Translations under genes and position numbers: made by a program | Part shown: in pieces, positions 1-10,087 of the stretch | Layout: every line of letters begins with the position of its first letter | Numbering within the stretch: position 1 is the first letter of the stretch | From: Plakobranchus ocellatus | Lineage: Eukaryota > Mollusca > Gastropoda > Plakobranchidae | Length of the DNA stretch: 30,752 nucleotides | Direction: 5' to 3' | NCBI GenBank assembly: GCA_019648995.1 | Contig: BLXT01003731.1 | Coordinates: 686,806 to 717,557, forward strand | The notes under the pieces: generated by a model | What the model saw: only the letters and a program-made list of their open reading frames with translations | Databases searched by the model: none | Told to the model about the DNA's origin: nothing

Positions 1-12
1 GAGAGAGAGAGA
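1..12. repeat. (GA)n microsatellite at window edge
   Basis: The window opens inside a GA dinucleotide run. It is probably intronic to DZANK1, because the next coding exon starts at 898 with a splice acceptor. Confidence 0.8.
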
Positions 13-897
13 AAACAAATACAACATAAATTACAACAGCGTTTCAAAAAGATCTAAGAGGCTCTATTTTCATTTAAAATCTTTCCTTCCATCCATCAAC
101 CATGCAGCGTACAAAAGTGACAAATGATCACTGTCATTTTAAAATATATTTTCAGTATTATTTGTGACAGAAATTGATTGTAAAAGTGTTTATTGTTGCC
201 AACTTGAATCATAAAAGTGTTGTTTCCTATATTATTCTTATAAGAAATGTGATAACTATGTCCTTCTAAACAATAATAATCTATGCCAGAAATGCATATG
301 TCCAATTATTTATTATTTCCAGCTTTTTCGTTATATTTATGAAAAAAATGTTATGCTGGTCTGGAAGTACGTCAGAAAATGAGTTTGCAGTGCATTTTTT
401 GTGATTAAATAAAAATATTTAATTATTAAAAACTGTCTTCGAAGATTGTAATTTTAGAAAATCGCAAATATCTCGGAAAGTATAAATCTGGACATGATTA
501 CTTCTGGCTCTCAGCCGACTAAATATAAAATCAGTTTTGCTCAAGGTCTGCAAAAAATTTCAGATTCCTCTTACAGTCAATGCAAACTTTTTGAAACAAT
601 GAATTTAAAAAATGTTGCTTTGAAAAATCAGTCAGCATTGCAAGTTATAATTCAGAAATAACTGAGGTAATTTTTTTCTGTATATTTCAAATATTGACAA
701 TAAAATACAATCAGATAATAAGTCATTCCATTGTAAAATGCATGAATATGCAGGCAAGTGGTACAACCATTCAAAAAATTTATACCTGTTGAGAAAATAA
801 AGGAAATGTTTTAATGAAATGTAAAAGGAAAAATGCATTATAGTTTATGAGAATTAAGGAAAAATGAGTCATGAAAAGATGATCCTTCCCATTTCAG
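13..897. other. Intron of DZANK1, no coding signal seen
   Basis: AT-rich sequence without a convincing coding exon. It ends in the acceptor ATTTCAG at 891-897. The only ORFs are short, low-complexity and on the minus strand. The upstream exons that encode the DZANK1 N-terminus lie outside the window. Confidence 0.6.
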
Positions 898-994
898 AGT
901 GAGGTTGAGAGAGCCAAAACTAAGTTAATTACAAGTACAAGCTCAGCTTGGACAGACGTCGAGACTCTCAAAGCTACTCAGCAAAGATTGGCAG
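898..994 (+). CDS. DZANK1: DZANK1 exon a (linker, first in window)
   Basis: Acceptor ATTTCAG and donor GTAAGG frame a 97-nt open exon. It encodes a polar segment beginning SEVERAKTKL and ending TQQRLA. No domain is recognised. It ends one base into a codon, which the next exon completes in frame. Membership of the gene is inferred from phase and order, because the segment is not conserved with vertebrate DZANK1. Confidence 0.65.
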
Positions 995-3900
995 GTAAGG
1001 AAATGGAATATATAATATATATCTTACTCTCAATATTCTCAATTTTATTTCTAACATTTATCAAATTTTTGCTCTCTGTGTGTCTCCTTTTTAGTGCAAG
1101 ACTAAGTACTCTTTTTTTTTTTCATCTACATCTCAATAATGAGTTACCACCATAACGCTTTTGACAAAATGGTGTGTTTTAAGAAAGCAATGACAAGATA
1201 CTTGAATAAAATCGTAGAAATTTAATTTTTAAAAAAAATTGGATATTACAAAGTTTTGATTTTATACTCAGCTGAAATGTCCAGTAACAACACTTAAAAA
1301 AAAAACAAAACCATAAATCTTTTATTTCCTTAGACTAGTTCTATACAATGTATTAATGATATAAATATTGCATGGAAATGTTATATAGACATAAAAAATG
1401 TTTTTTCCTTCTTTTCACTGCTTTTTGAAAAATGTCAAAATTACAGGACAGAATTACTATATCTCTATGCAGTTTTCACCATGGTAAAGTCTATGAATGT
1501 AGTCTCTGGCTGTGTAAATGATTTCAAAAGTTCAAATCGTGACTTAAGACTCATCTGCACTGGCCTTCACACTTTAATACACACAAAAGCATACATGCCT
1601 ATATATGTAGTTGATAGATATTATTTTGTTAAGGAATGAAAAAGTTTATGCATGGCAGAGGTTTTATGCTTTTTCATTATGAAACTCTCAAACAGTTTTT
1701 TTTTGTTAGACTACAATGACAAAAATTTTATTCAGCTCATTTGAAAGAACGTGATTTTTCACCCCTTCTCTGCACCAATTTTTTTTCTCTGTCATAATAG
1801 TTCTACTTTTTAGCTCCTGTTTCCTAAAAAATATTTTTTGAAATATAACAGTGATTTTTATTACACCTTTTGCTTAAAATATGTCATTTATATAATATAA
1901 TTCTTTTTTTTTTCATTTGGTGTATTATTATTCTCTTAGTCCATAATTTGCGGCATGTGCGTAAGTTATAGGTAACACAGAAATTGCAGAATGAGTGGAT
2001 TTTTAAAAATTGATGTTAAAGTAGACTTAAATATTTGGTAGGGCTATAAAATTAGATTATTATTGAATATAATGAGAGTGTGAATTTGATGCAGATTAAT
2101 CTCTTGTAAAGGTTTTTCCCGTCAGTCTTTTTTTAGTTTGAATTTTTCTTTAGCCTCAATTTTATTGTATGAAAAACACAAGTTTAGAATCTCTTAGCAC
2201 GTGTGACCTTTCAGGATAACATCAAGGTGAGGGTTTAAATGAATACATGATGAAGGTGAACTGGTGTGTAAGAGAGTGTACTTGGACCTTCGGACACAGA
2301 AATGTGAGTGCCACGAATCTGCTTCCTTTAGGTCCAAGATTTGATGTACCGAGGTGCGTGGCACTCCTCAGCCCACAGGGGCGGGAAGTGTGGCAGGGCA
2401 CCATGGATCAATGCTTTTGATCAATGAGTTACGGGCCCTGGAGGGTCTTATACCCAGCAGTATTAAAATCTAGTAATGATCAGACTTATTTGCATGCACG
2501 TAGACTTTTTTCTAATAATGTAATTTGGAATTGTTCATGTTGCAATTTATTAGGCTGTTATTATAATTATGAGCATGTGCGCTATAAAAAAAAAAATTAT
2601 AAGCCTTAAGTAAAAAAATTTAAATATTTTGGTGGGTGCGGTACCTTTTTATATATATATATAACAAAGGGAAGTAATTTGATCATAAAGTAAGAGAGAT
2701 AACTGGGGAAATGTACGTTGGATTATTATTTATTCCTCTTACATTTTTCCAATGTGAGTTTTTTACTTATTCAACTCGGTGATGCACTTCCAAACCAGTC
2801 TTTCCTAGACTTGTACTCAATCATCTTGACCAAGATAAGTTTTGATATTGATTCTTTGGGAAACAAATTGGGCCTTTAGGTGTAGCCGTAAGAAAAGCTT
2901 TCGCAATTTTGTTCTTTAGTATGATGCTTAAGTCGATTCAAGGATTCGCAACCATTTGCTATTTTCATAGTCTTTTAAAGTGAATATAAGTCTGAAAGTA
3001 GTTTTGTTTTCCTAAAGATTTAGAGGTTTTTCCCTGTGTGAAAATTTATGGTTTAGCCAAAAAATTTAGTAAAAAATTGAATTTTTTTGTCTTGTAGGAA
3101 CATCAGAAATGTTCCACAGAAGCGAAGGAACTGTAAAAACTTTGTCAAAGTCATAGTTTGTTGTCAAGTTCACAACTGGCACTCAAGAACCTTATTAGCA
3201 AGTTTAAATTGAATTCTGGATTATGTCAATTTGAACCTGAACTTTATCTGTTGGCAGATATGGATGTACGGGGCAGCACTAAACACAAATCTTACCCTGG
3301 CACTCGTTTCCTGGAGACTCGCAAGGGAGAGAATCATCCTGATCCTTATGCTTCCTTCACAACTACAGCACCTCAGCCATATGTGAGTCACAAAGTTATG
3401 CTGCACTCATGCAAGGTTTACATTGTACATTGTATCCTACTCAAACAAATTGATTAAAGAATTGAACTGGATTGCTAATATGTCCTTTCTATTGAAGCTT
3501 TATTAACGTTTTTGCTTCTGTATTTGATTTTAAATGTTTCGTAAATCAAAGATTCTTTTTCGCAAATTAATTTTGATCTAAAATATTATGTATCATTATC
3601 AGCTTATGCAAAAAAAAGCTATTATATGTGTAAATACATATATATATGATAACTGTCATATTGATTGATTATTCAGTGTTCAGTATTTTTAATGTTTGAC
3701 AACAAAGGAACAAAAAAACCACAATAACTTTTGACCCATTAAAATTCTCCCTTAAACTTTTGTTTTATCTTGAGCAGTTAAAAAACGTATTACCTGTTAA
3801 CATGGAGAGTTTTCGGTGTTTTAATAGTCAGTCATATGTGTGTAACAGTGAATGATGAGTTTAGATCAAAATATCACAGAGTATGTTTCTTCTGTCGCCA

Positions 3901-6900
3901 GATATTCAATGGTATTGGATCTCAAGACTTGCGCTGGGCCACAGATCGACAGTTTGCACCAAGACTAGATCCACAACCACAGATTCATTTTGATCAGAGC
4001 CGATACCCCAAGGCTGCCGATTTTCTCAAGTATGCCAACAACTTTGGGTTGTCTGTTTTCTTTCCTCACAACTCTATTTCCTAATGCAAAATTTCTTGAA
4101 AACTTTTTGCCCCATATTAAATGTAAAAATATGTTGGAAAAAGATTCATGTCTTAAAATTTTGAAATATGTTCAACTAGTGGAGATGAAACAAAAAGAAA
4201 GACAGAAAAAATTGAAATGAACAAAACATCTTGACTCTTTCAATTTTTTTTTTTTTATCTTTTATGATAGTCAAAGTTATTAAACAGCATTTGTTACTTG
4301 ATAGACACTCATGGTAAACACAAAGGTTTGCAAGAACTACCGATACTGTCAATTTTCTAATTATGACAGACAGACTCAAACATCATCAACAGATTTATAT
4401 TGATCACTTTATTATTGTTTATCTGTTGTTTCAGTTTCACCACGACGTCTGCTGGCCAGTATCCTGGAGGGGTATGTCTCTGAGCAAACAAACCAAGTTG
4501 ATTTAAATAAGAAATTTTTAAAATAACTGAATGAAAGAGAGATTATTTAATCTTTACAAAATGATAATTTGAATCCCAACTAGATACAGTACAATCTATT
4601 TAACAAAGAACGTTATAAATTATGTGTTGAATACCATTCAAAACCATTTTTTAGCTTAGAATTCTTTTTTTATTTTTTGTAAATATTTTTTCACTCTGTT
4701 AATAAAACAATCAAAAGTACTAATAGAATGAACAGAGTTTGTGTTCCTAGACAGTCCAGCTTATGTGGGATCCTCTACAATCAAATGTTTTCACTACAAT
4801 ATGCTGTTTTTGTTTATCCCCTAAAAAGAGCGTCTAAGAAAGTAACATTATAAAATTTTAAGAAAAAGAATATTTCTGTCACATTATTGTCTCATGGTTT
4901 ACTATATATCTGATTTTCAGAATCAATGGCTGCCAGTGAATGTCAGTCCTGCCGGATTTATTGTCCCTGCCCCTCAAGGCATGTCTGGTGTTGAGGGCAG
5001 CACTGCACGGGGGAAAAAGGTCACACACAATGCAAGCACGCAAACTGTTGGTCTATTCTACCCATCACAACGGCAGATTGATCGCACCAAGGAGCAGGAG
5101 GAGGAGAAGCTGGCCTTTGAGAAGCAGATGCGAGACAGGCGCCCACTGCTCACCGCTGTTAGTCCTGGCCGAGGTAGGAATTACAAGCAAGTGTGTGGTC
5201 TAATTTCATTCAAAATGTATTTAAATTGAGACAAGTCTTAACGAGCTGAAATCGCATTTTGAATACTTTGAACAATTCAAACAGCCTGAAACGTCTTTCT
5301 GTGAGGTTTGCATTAGTGAAACTGGGTAGGGCTGTGTTAATTCTGAGCCAAGATATCAAATTTAGGTATTTTGGGGAAAAGGATGTCAAAGATGGAAAAA
5401 GATTTTTAATTTCTTTTCTTTCAGTGGTAAGACAAATTTTTTCCCCCTTTTAAAAAAAAAATATTGAGAATTCAGTATTTCAGCAAACATATATCCTGAC
5501 AGGGTTGCCACTTTCCGACTAAAGCCAGAAATGCGTTTTTTATTTTTTAGATCGTCATAAAATTTTCTGGCATCAGATTTGATACTTTGATATGTTTGGC
5601 CTTAGTAAATTCAATTTGTCAGAATGCGCTATGGGGCCGTGCATGGATTGGGTGTCTAAAATTTTCTCAGGCTTTTTGAAAGTTGGGTGGTGGCATCCCT
5701 GTCCTAATAAGATAATTTTGATAGTGAAGGTGAATGTACTGTATGAAGTTACAATAATTTTTTTTTTTTTTTATTTTAGGAAAAGGTTTTTTACAGGTTT
5801 CTGGTATAAACAACAACTCTCTCTCTTTCTCTCCCCCTCCTGACTCTCTCTCTCTCTCTCTCTCCATCTCCATCTATCTGTGTCACTCTTTCTCTCTCTT
5901 TCTGCAATCTTAATACAACTTTTGGTTTATATTTTATATTTTCAGGTTACTGGAGGAAACAGATTGAGCACATCTGCCAGCACCTCAAGGCACATACTCA
6001 AAATGATGCAGAATTCAGAGCTCTGATTGGAGAACCTAAAATGGGCAAGGTAGTTTTAGTTTAACTCAGCCAGGAAACTGGTGTGTATACCTGATGTTAC
6101 AAAAATAATAATAAACTTTTTATAATGATGTTATCGGCCATTTCTAAAATAGATAGCATTAGCAGTTGAGATTAGAGGCATTGGAAAGTTAACAATGAAG
6201 TTTCTTGTGAGCAACAATTAACCTGCCTGATTTTACAAAAAATAATAAACCATTTATTTGTATTATAATGTTAATGTCCATTTCTTACATACTTAGCATC
6301 AATGGTTGAGATTAGAAGCATTGGAAAGTTTACAGTGCATTTTTTTGTGAGTAGTAATTAATTTGCCAATATAATAATACTAAAGTAAACTTACAATTTT
6401 GTAAACTAAAATGTGAAGAGATTCAACTTTTGCAATCTTTGGACATTTATTAGTTTTTAAAAATGCTTAATGTCGATTGAAAGCATTTTCCTCCTAACTT
6501 GAATGTTAATCCTTCAGTTGTTGAAAGTAAAAAAAAAATAACAAGACAAATTAAAATAAAATCACAAAACCTGTCCTGTCTTCTGTTTAGCTTCTGACCA
6601 GCTCAGTGGAGGAGGATGGCTATGAGCTTAGTCTGACACTGACCTTTGCTCTAAGGGGAGGTAAAGATCCTGTACTGGGGAAGCAGTTGGGTGTTTCCAA
6701 ATCAGAGAGTTATCTGAGTGCCCACACCAAGCTTGATGAACGCATGTATTCAGAAGATGATGATGATGGTTTGTGAACTTGGCTTAATTTGCAGATTTTC
6801 ATATTGTGAATAAACAAAGTAGGCATACCTGCTCATCTTACATTTTACATGTTTAACAAAAATTTAAGAATATTATGAATTAATTGATTAAGCCTTTGTA

Positions 6901-9900
6901 GCCACACCAGAGATTAGACTTATGAATAAAAAATAAAAAATAAATCAGGAATGAAATCTTCCTGTTAGCATCAGATTTTGAAAGCAGTGTGACTTCACAA
7001 TCTCCTGTCACCAACAAGTGGCTTGTGAATATTTTAGGCCAGTTGCTGGCACATTGTATTACAAGGAAAAGAACAGCATTTAAAAAAAAAAAAAAACAGC
7101 TACAGCATGCAACTAATTTACATTTTTCATTTGATAAAGTATTCTTACCTTAAACTCGTATTCCTATTGATAGTATTTCAATGTTCCTGAGGTATTGGAG
7201 AAAAGTCCATGCTGTTAGGACTAAAGCTATCAATGAGTTATGGCTGTGGACTCAAACTTTCCAGAGTTTCAGCACTAGCATCTTAATTTCTTAAAGCTTG
7301 ATATTCCCAACAATTTTTCTCAATATTGATCTGATTGTATCCCCTTTGCAGACAGCTACGAAGAAGACATTGACACCTCAAGAAGTGGTACAAAGAAAAT
7401 CAGGAAACAAAAACCAAGAAAGAAGACAGGGCCAAAACTCTCAGTCAGTATTTCAGTTCTTGTGTTTTTGTTTTCTATCATGATTATGTCTTGAATATGT
7501 GTTAGAAGTCTTTCCAATAGAAGTTTGTATTAAGCCTTCATAATTTAGCATCTGTTGTAAATATGTCTTTAATGTCGAGAGTGTTAACTTTTAATGAACA
7601 ATTTATCCTAATGTTTTATTGCCTATAGTTATTATGTCATGGAAGTGGTACATATGTGTCAGAAGACTTGCTCACCACAGATTATAAAGTAACATACGGC
7701 TGGTTTACAGAATCTCACATAATAATGGACCTCATTGAGTAAATCTTGATCTGAAATATGTTATGAAAGTAAACACATATTGAAAAAGGAACAGAACGAA
7801 AGCTTTGATATAAACTAGCAATTTCTAAAACTTAATGCTTTTTTGTTTTCGAATAAAAACAATTGATTTCAAGGCATAATGATCTGCACGGAAAAAAAGA
7901 CCAAGAAAAGTGAGTTTTCGTGAAGTAAAGTATACATTGATTCGCTATAAGAGTATAAATTAGCATTATAGTTTTAGTCATATTGTCCATGCACTTTTTA
8001 AAAAATATCTTTAAGAGGTGTCAGTGACTAACCAACTTTCCCCGAGATCTGCTGGTACCTTTCTGTTTTAGGTTCAAGCCTGCCACTTACGGCCAATACG
8101 CTTAATATCATCCATTACTTGACAGGCTGCATGAAAATAACTGCAAAACACCTCATGGAATTATTATGCAAATCAGTTTGAAAGCCAACATGTGCATGGA
8201 ATATTCCTTCTCTCTTTCAAATCGGCTATAACTGCCTACAGAAAATTATAAATGATTATTTAAGGAAAATCGAGATCACATTGAATAGAGACATATAGCT
8301 TCATTCTATAAATATAATATTCATATTTTTGTGTTTGCAGCCATTGAATGTTAAACTGTTCAAGCAGCTTGGACCAAATGGAGAAGCATCTGTTTCTGAA
8401 GTACAGCAACTTATTGATGAGGTCGGGATTAAGCTCATGCATGCAACTTTTCTTTTCTAAACTGTTCATTTGCAATTCTATTGCTTTTTTTTTTTTTTTA
8501 CCCTTTTTAAAAACTGTTTAATATACTGATTGAGATAAACAAAGATTTTATGCCAATTTACAAATCTAACTCCTCTTTTGCTTTTTTTAGCTTGAAAAAC
8601 TGGCTGAAACTAAGTTAGATTAAGGGTAATGGGGAAAAGCTGTAGATCATGTCTAGAAAAAAATAATCATCATAGTTTTACACTTGTAAATGCAAGTTAA
8701 AAAAAACATACTTAAAGCTCCTTTTTTTTCATCTTGATTATGATTTGGAATGTCACTAGTAACATATCGTGCTTATCTTTTCATTTACATTCAAATATGA
8801 ATCAGGGTGCCGATCCTAATGGTGTCAACAAGAATGAGTTTCCTCCCCTGCATGTTGCAGTGAAAAACAAACATATTGATGCTATTGACGTGCTGGTTCA
8901 CAACGGTGCTGAGATAAACACCAAAGGGCCAAGCTCCATGTGAGTGGGTCAGGCTTTGTTAGTGTTTGATTGATCATTTAACAAGAACACAAAAACTTGG
9001 TCTGTTATCTCCTTCTTTAAATTGTCAACGCTGCCTGAGTTTGGTCAAGAATCAAACATGGACAAATAAGTTTGTGATTGTTGTCTATAGCGAGTGCCCA
9101 AAATATAAATAAAATGCAATATCTTGATAATATTTTACTAGAATCTGTTAAAATGTTAAACTCATTGGCACACCAGATGTTTTTTCTGATGAAATTTTTT
9201 TACAATTCAGACTCAAATGTAGATTTTAAAATTGTGATTATTACAAGTAGGCAATATCATATGTAGGCACCAAGAATATAAATATTGAATCACTTTCTGT
9301 CAACCTTTTTCACACCTGACACATAATTTAACTTTCTCAAAAAATTTCAGTAAAGGCAATACAGCCCTGCATGAAGCTGTGAATCTTGGACCATCAGGAA
9401 TGAAAGTAATCGATGCGCTACTCTTGTGAGTTTGTAATCTGCGAGAACTTGTTAAGATTATCAGTTTTGTTCACAAATCAAAGTAGCTCTGAATTTGTAG
9501 AACTGTGAGAATAGTTTTAGATTAAGATTTGTAACCGAATTCCTTTTTTTTTCCCTTCTTTTGAAAGGGCACACTTCAGAACTTCAAAGTTTTGTTATTA
9601 TGCTGTTGAAAAATACATCCTTTGATAGTTGCAGTAGTTTGTGAATTTGTAAAAAGCCAAGAAACTTTAAATACAAGGGCTAACAATCCTTGTGACAACG
9701 TAAAGTCTAAATTATATCCAGTAGTTTGATTTGATCTTTTGGAATCTTTAAAAGAGCATGGATTTCCTAAAAGATGTCTACCATACAAATCACTTCTCCC
9801 CATACAAGCTGTGTGAAATCTTTGCTTAACTTTGCTTTTGTTAACATTTCTAAACCCTAGTAGATATTCTCATCGTAACATTTCTACACTCTAGTAAGCA

Positions 9901-10087
9901 TTTTTGCTGTTATCTTTCTACATTCATTTCTTCTAGAGCTGGCGCTGATCAGAGTATGAAGAATGAGAGAGGAGAAACTCCGCATGACCTGGCTATAAAA
10001 GCAGGCTATGAGAGCATCAGCAAACGCTTTGCCTCGGCCCTTGGTCAGTCTCAGCTAGCCAAGATGACCAAAGTCCGCAGCTACTGA
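898..10087 (+). CDS. DZANK1: DZANK1 orthologue (double zinc ribbon and ankyrin repeat protein), 3' portion, 12 exons
   Basis: Exons: 898-994, 3258-3382, 3902-4029, 4435-4471, 4921-5173, 5946-6049, 6591-6768, 7352-7443, 8341-8421, 8806-8939, 9351-9425, 9937-10087. All introns are GT..AG, phases agree at every junction, and the total is 485 codons including TGA. Residue numbers below count from the first codon seen. Family-diagnostic blocks are STQTVGLFYPS (about 157-167) and [20 protein letters not shown] spanning exons 5-6 (about 201-220), followed by the EFRALIGEPKMGK block ending at 248. Three ankyrin repeats follow (about 366-465), with GADPN, TALHEA and ERGETPHDLA signatures, then a basic C-terminus. 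Vertebrate DZANK1 is about 750 residues; the zinc ribbons and N-terminus must lie upstream. In zebrafish the protein is linked to ciliary base and dynein-based transport with Ninl. That role is family knowledge and is not visible here. The orthology call is firm for exons 5-12. Exons 1-4 are less conserved and rest on phase continuity. Confidence 0.92.
2281..2366. repeat. Interlocked perfect inverted repeats (pseudoknot topology)
   Basis: CTTGGACCT at 2281-2289 pairs with AGGTCCAAG at 2330-2338 (9 bp). GAGTGCCACG at 2306-2315 pairs with CGTGGCACTC at 2357-2366 (10 bp). The 5' arm of the second stem lies inside the loop of the first and its 3' arm lies outside, so the arrangement is that of an H-type pseudoknot rather than nested hairpins. 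The surroundings are clearly richer in GC than the intron. Function is unknown. It could be a repeat-element fragment or a structured RNA. Confidence 0.55.
2650..2663. repeat. (TA)n microsatellite
   Basis: Seven uninterrupted TA units within the DZANK1 intron. Confidence 0.8.
3258..3382 (+). CDS. DZANK1: DZANK1 exon b (linker)
   Basis: Acceptor TTGGCAG and donor GTGAGT. The first two bases complete an Asp codon begun by the previous exon. The product reads DMDVRGSTKH... and ends APQPY. The frame is open upstream of the acceptor too, so a longer alternative exon from an earlier AG is possible. It is proline- and charge-rich linker without a recognised domain. Confidence 0.75.
3902..4029 (+). 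CDS. DZANK1: DZANK1 exon c (linker)
   Basis: Follows acceptor GTCGCCAG and ends before donor GTATGC, two bases into an Asn codon. It encodes IFNGIGSQDLRWATDRQ... and ends KAADFLK. The frame fits the neighbouring exons on both sides. The segment is linker between the upstream zinc ribbons and the conserved TQTVGLFYP block. Confidence 0.75.
4435..4471 (+). CDS. DZANK1: DZANK1 exon d (37-nt microexon)
   Basis: Acceptor TTTCAG and donor GTATGT enclose 37 nt. Together with the two bases carried from exon c they encode NFTTTSAGQYPGG. This is the only choice of donor I found that restores the frame needed to read exon e, and the Gly/Thr/Ser-rich product fits a flexible linker. The flanking introns are about 0.4 kb each. 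Confidence 0.7.
4921..5173 (+). CDS. DZANK1: DZANK1 exon e (TQTVGLFYP core)
   Basis: Acceptor TGATTTTCAG and donor GTAGGA. This exon holds the strongest family signature in the window. A short variable stretch (NQWLPVNVSPAG...) leads into STQTVGLFYPS, a charged EQEEEKLAFEKQM helix and [12 protein letters not shown]. The same order of blocks is found in vertebrate DZANK1. Confidence 0.92.
5816..5908. repeat. CT-rich microsatellite tract
   Basis: Interrupted (CT)n and (TCTT)n runs upstream of the 5946 acceptor in a DZANK1 intron. They extend the pyrimidine-rich context of that splice site. Confidence 0.85.
5946..6049 (+). CDS. DZANK1: DZANK1 exon f (GYWR...EPKMGK block)
   Basis: Acceptor ATTTTCAG and donor GTAGTT. 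It completes the Gly of SPGRG-YWR and encodes [20 protein letters not shown] followed by AEFRALIGEPKMGK. This block aligns over its whole length with vertebrate DZANK1. Confidence 0.92.
6091..6366. repeat. Tandem duplication, ~137-bp unit, two diverged copies
   Basis: Copy 1 is about 6091-6226 and copy 2 about 6227-6366. Both contain, in order, a CTGAT(G/T)TTAC start, an AATAATAAAC block, a TATAATG(A)TGTTA-like block, CATTTCT, TTGAGATTAGA(G/A)GCATT, GGAAAGTT and CTTGTGAG/TTTGTGAG. It is intronic, between DZANK1 exons f and g. Confidence 0.8.
6591..6768 (+). CDS. DZANK1: DZANK1 exon g
   Basis: Acceptor CTGTTTAG and donor GTTTGT. It encodes LLTSSVEEDGYELSLTLTF..., which corresponds to the vertebrate HEDGCEVSIRL region, and ends in an acidic run (YSEDDDD). 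It finishes one base into an Asp codon that the next exon completes. Confidence 0.88.
7352..7443 (+). CDS. DZANK1: DZANK1 exon h (basic segment)
   Basis: Acceptor CCCTTTGCAG and donor GTCAGT. It encodes DSYEEDIDTSRSGTKK and then a lysine/arginine-rich stretch ending TGPKLS. A second GT four bases downstream (GTATTT) would break the frame of the next exon, so 7443 is the supported end. The acidic-to-basic switch across exons g and h is typical of disordered linker. Confidence 0.82.
8017..8110. repeat. Possible tRNA-derived SINE remnant
   Basis: This intronic patch contains GACTAACCAACTTTCCCC, AGATCTGCTGGTACC and GGTTCAAGCCTG. The last resembles an RNA polymerase III B box. No clear A box is seen, so this is a weak call. 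Confidence 0.2.
8341..8421 (+). CDS. DZANK1: DZANK1 exon i (lead into ankyrin repeats)
   Basis: An 81-nt phase-0 exon between acceptor TGTTTGCAG and donor GTCGGG. It encodes PLNVKLFKQLGPNGEASVSE and then VQQLIDE, the helix preceding the first GADPN. The vertebrate counterpart reads LLKEVGPTGEGRVS followed by EQLLDE. Confidence 0.88.
8806..8939 (+). CDS. DZANK1: DZANK1 exon j (ankyrin repeat 1)
   Basis: Acceptor GAATCAG and donor GTGAGT. It encodes GADPNGVNKNEFPPLHVAV, then KNKHIDAIDVLVHNGAEIN. This is a full ankyrin repeat with the PLHVAV helix and the NGAEIN turn of the next unit. It ends two bases into an Ile codon. Confidence 0.92.
9351..9425 (+). CDS. DZANK1: DZANK1 exon k (ankyrin repeat 2)
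   Basis: Acceptor AATTTCAG and donor GTGAGT. It encodes KGNTALHEAVNLGPSGMKVI and then DALLL. TALHEA is the canonical ankyrin TPLH-type motif. The vertebrate counterpart is NTALHEATLLG. Confidence 0.92.
9842..9936 (+). repeat. ~34-bp tandem repeat carrying three acceptor-like CTAG sites
   Basis: TAACATTTCTA begins units at 9842 and 9876, and a diverged TATCTTTCTA begins a third at 9911. Each unit leads to a CTAG: CCCTAG ending at 9860, CTCTAG ending at 9894, and TTCTAG ending at 9936. The last is the acceptor that keeps the DZANK1 frame into the final exon. Confidence 0.6.
9937..10087 (+). CDS. DZANK1: DZANK1 last exon (ankyrin repeat 3, C-terminus, stop)
   Basis: Acceptor TTTCTTCTAG. It encodes (L)AGADQSMKNERGETPHDLAI and then KAGYESISKRFASALGQ, ending KVRSY with TGA at 10085-10087. 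GADQSMKNERGETPHDLA is the third ankyrin unit. The tail matches the vertebrate FAAKFGQ region in position and length. Confidence 0.92.

Larger units (their letters stand above)
995..3257 (+). other. DZANK1: DZANK1 intron (2.26 kb)
   Basis: AT-rich intron from donor GTAAGG to acceptor TTGGCAG. It contains T-runs, an AT dinucleotide run at 2650-2663 and a GC-rich patch near 2270-2410 with interlocked inverted repeats, listed separately. The 61-codon ORF near 2424 has low-complexity composition and no family resemblance. Confidence 0.7.

Noticed and set aside
3158-3257. Open frame upstream of DZANK1 exon b as extra coding sequence
   Set aside because: It contains the acceptor TTGGCAG and starts from an internal Met; phase from the previous exon fits entry at 3258, and the upstream residues show no family signal.
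4459-4464. Alternative donor GTATCC for the microexon
   Set aside because: Using it would leave a 24-nt exon whose phase does not match the frame required at 4921; the GTATGT donor at 4472 gives the correct phase.
9186-9192. CTGATGA as a hammerhead ribozyme core
   Set aside because: No GAAA after a plausible stem II and no matching cleavage-site stem; the same applies to CTGATGA at 19241.
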